Source of the DNA: an uncultured beta proteobacterium
Lineage (GTDB): Bacteria; Pseudomonadota; Gammaproteobacteria; Burkholderiales; Burkholderiaceae_C
Assembly: GCA_903944555.1 (NCBI GenBank)
Contig: CAJASG010000742.1
Location: forward strand, 1-15,447
DNA: 15,447 nucleotides
Direction: 5' to 3'
Shown: positions 14,850 to 15,447 of the stretch, one piece after another
Position numbering within the stretch: the stretch's first letter is position 1
Layout of the letters: every line of letters starts with the position of its first letter
Notes under the pieces: generated by a model
What the model was told of the DNA's origin: nothing
What the model saw: only the letters and a program-made list of their open reading frames with translations
Database searches by the model: none
Position numbers and translations under genes: made by a program

Positions 14850-15447
14850 GTGATCCGGCGCATCGCCCACCTCGACATGGACGCCTTCTATGCGTCGGTC
14901 GAATTGCTGCGCTACCCACAGCTCAAAGGGCTGCCGGTGGTCATTGGCGGCGGGCGCCGCGCGGTGGACGAGGCCTTGCGCGAACAGCAGGGCGAGCGTG
15001 CGCTGCACGAGATTGGCATCAGCGAATTCCCCCTGCTGAAAGACTACACCGGGCGCGGCGTCATCACCACCGCCACCTACGCGGCGCGCCAGTTTGGTGT
15101 GGGCTCCGCGCTGGGCCTGATGAAGGCGGCCAAACTGTGCCCGCAGGCCATACTGCTACCGGTCGACTTTGCCCAGTACCGGCACTACTCCGCACGTTTC
15201 AAAGCCATCATCACCGACATTGCACCGCTGATGGAGAACCGGGGCGTGGACGAGGTGTTTATTGACTTCACCGACGTGCCCGGCGGCCAGCGCGAAGGTG
15301 GGCGGGTGCTGGCGCGCCTGATTCAGAAGGCCATTTTTGACGACACCGGACTGACCTGCTCGGTCGGTGTGGCGCCCAACAAGCTGCTGGCCAAGATGGC
15401 CAGCGAGTTCAAAAAGCCCAACGGCATTGCCATCGTGCATGAGAACG
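14850..15447 (+). CDS. dinB: DNA polymerase IV (Y-family), N-terminal part, cut by the window edge
   Basis: About 199 residues of a Y-family translesion DNA polymerase, open to the right edge; the full protein is usually 350-420 residues. The palm begins IAHLDMDAFYASVELLRYPQ, with the metal-binding Asp of DMD and the steric-gate aromatic of AFYA. LKGLPVVIGGG follows, then GRGVITTATYAARQFGVGSA and GVDEVFIDFTDV, which holds the second Asp-Glu catalytic pair. SVGVAPNKLLAKMASEFKKPNG is typical of DinB. About 25 extra residues between VIGGG and GRGVITT are, from memory, usual in betaproteobacterial DinB. No in-frame ATG lies near the start of similarity. GTG at 14850 gives VIRRIAHLDM; TTG at 14808 is the alternative. 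The protein copies damaged DNA with low fidelity. The gene is divergent from pat. Confidence 0.92.
   Translation, partial: MIRRIAHLDMDAFYASVELLRYPQLKGLPVVIGGGRRAVDEALREQQGERALHEIGISEFPLLKDYTGRGVITTATYAARQFGVGSALGLMKAAKLCPQAILLPVDFAQYRHYSARFKAIITDIAPLMENRGVDEVFIDFTDVPGGQREGGRVLARLIQKAIFDDTGLTCSVGVAPNKLLAKMASEFKKPNGIAIVHEN

Overview
The window looks like chromosome of a betaproteobacterium, most likely Comamonadaceae (Rhodoferax/Polaromonas-like). Reasons are the high GC with strong G/C third positions, the form of the DinB and alpha-hydroxy-acid dehydrogenase proteins, and a short repeat in pbpC that I recall as widely dispersed in that family. The assignment is inference. The content is mostly core metabolism and housekeeping; I see no phage, CRISPR array, toxin-antitoxin pair or defence island.

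Layout, left to right. At 1-262 lies the broken C-terminal end of an IS3-family transposase (minus strand). At 309-2637 are two minus-strand genes that may be co-transcribed: an Old Yellow Enzyme-type flavin oxidoreductase and, downstream of it, an exported PQQ-type sugar/sorbosone dehydrogenase. A 165-base divergent spacer separates these from pbpC (2803-5004, plus strand), a bifunctional peptidoglycan synthase carrying two in-frame copies of a short repeat. A MarR regulator and a MATE efflux pump follow as a tight plus-strand pair (5172-7050) with a palindromic operator candidate over the -10 region. They converge on a Leu/Phe/Val-type amino-acid dehydrogenase (7066-8097, minus). A 271-base spacer rich in dyads separates that gene from a divergently transcribed FMN-dependent L-lactate/alpha-hydroxy-acid dehydrogenase (8369-9517). 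Next come an orphan periplasmic solute-binding protein and a three-PAS diguanylate cyclase (9574-12060). The cyclase gene overlaps by 26 bases, tail to tail, a large Pat-type protein acetyltransferase (12035-14713, minus). A DNA polymerase IV gene (dinB) starts divergently at about 14850 and runs off the right edge.

How the genes fit together. The MarR/MATE pair reads as a self-contained, probably autoregulated efflux module. The solute-binding protein and diguanylate cyclase may link a periplasmic ligand to c-di-GMP, but the cyclase has no membrane segment, so any link would be indirect. Lactate oxidation, amino-acid deamination and Pat-type acetylation of metabolic enzymes all concern carbon and acyl-CoA status, but nothing in the sequence shows co-regulation.

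The most unusual feature is in pbpC. One repeat copy encodes the hydrophobic core of the signal/anchor sequence, and a second copy in the same reading frame encodes part of the linker before the C-terminal domain. I found no clear undescribed multi-gene system.
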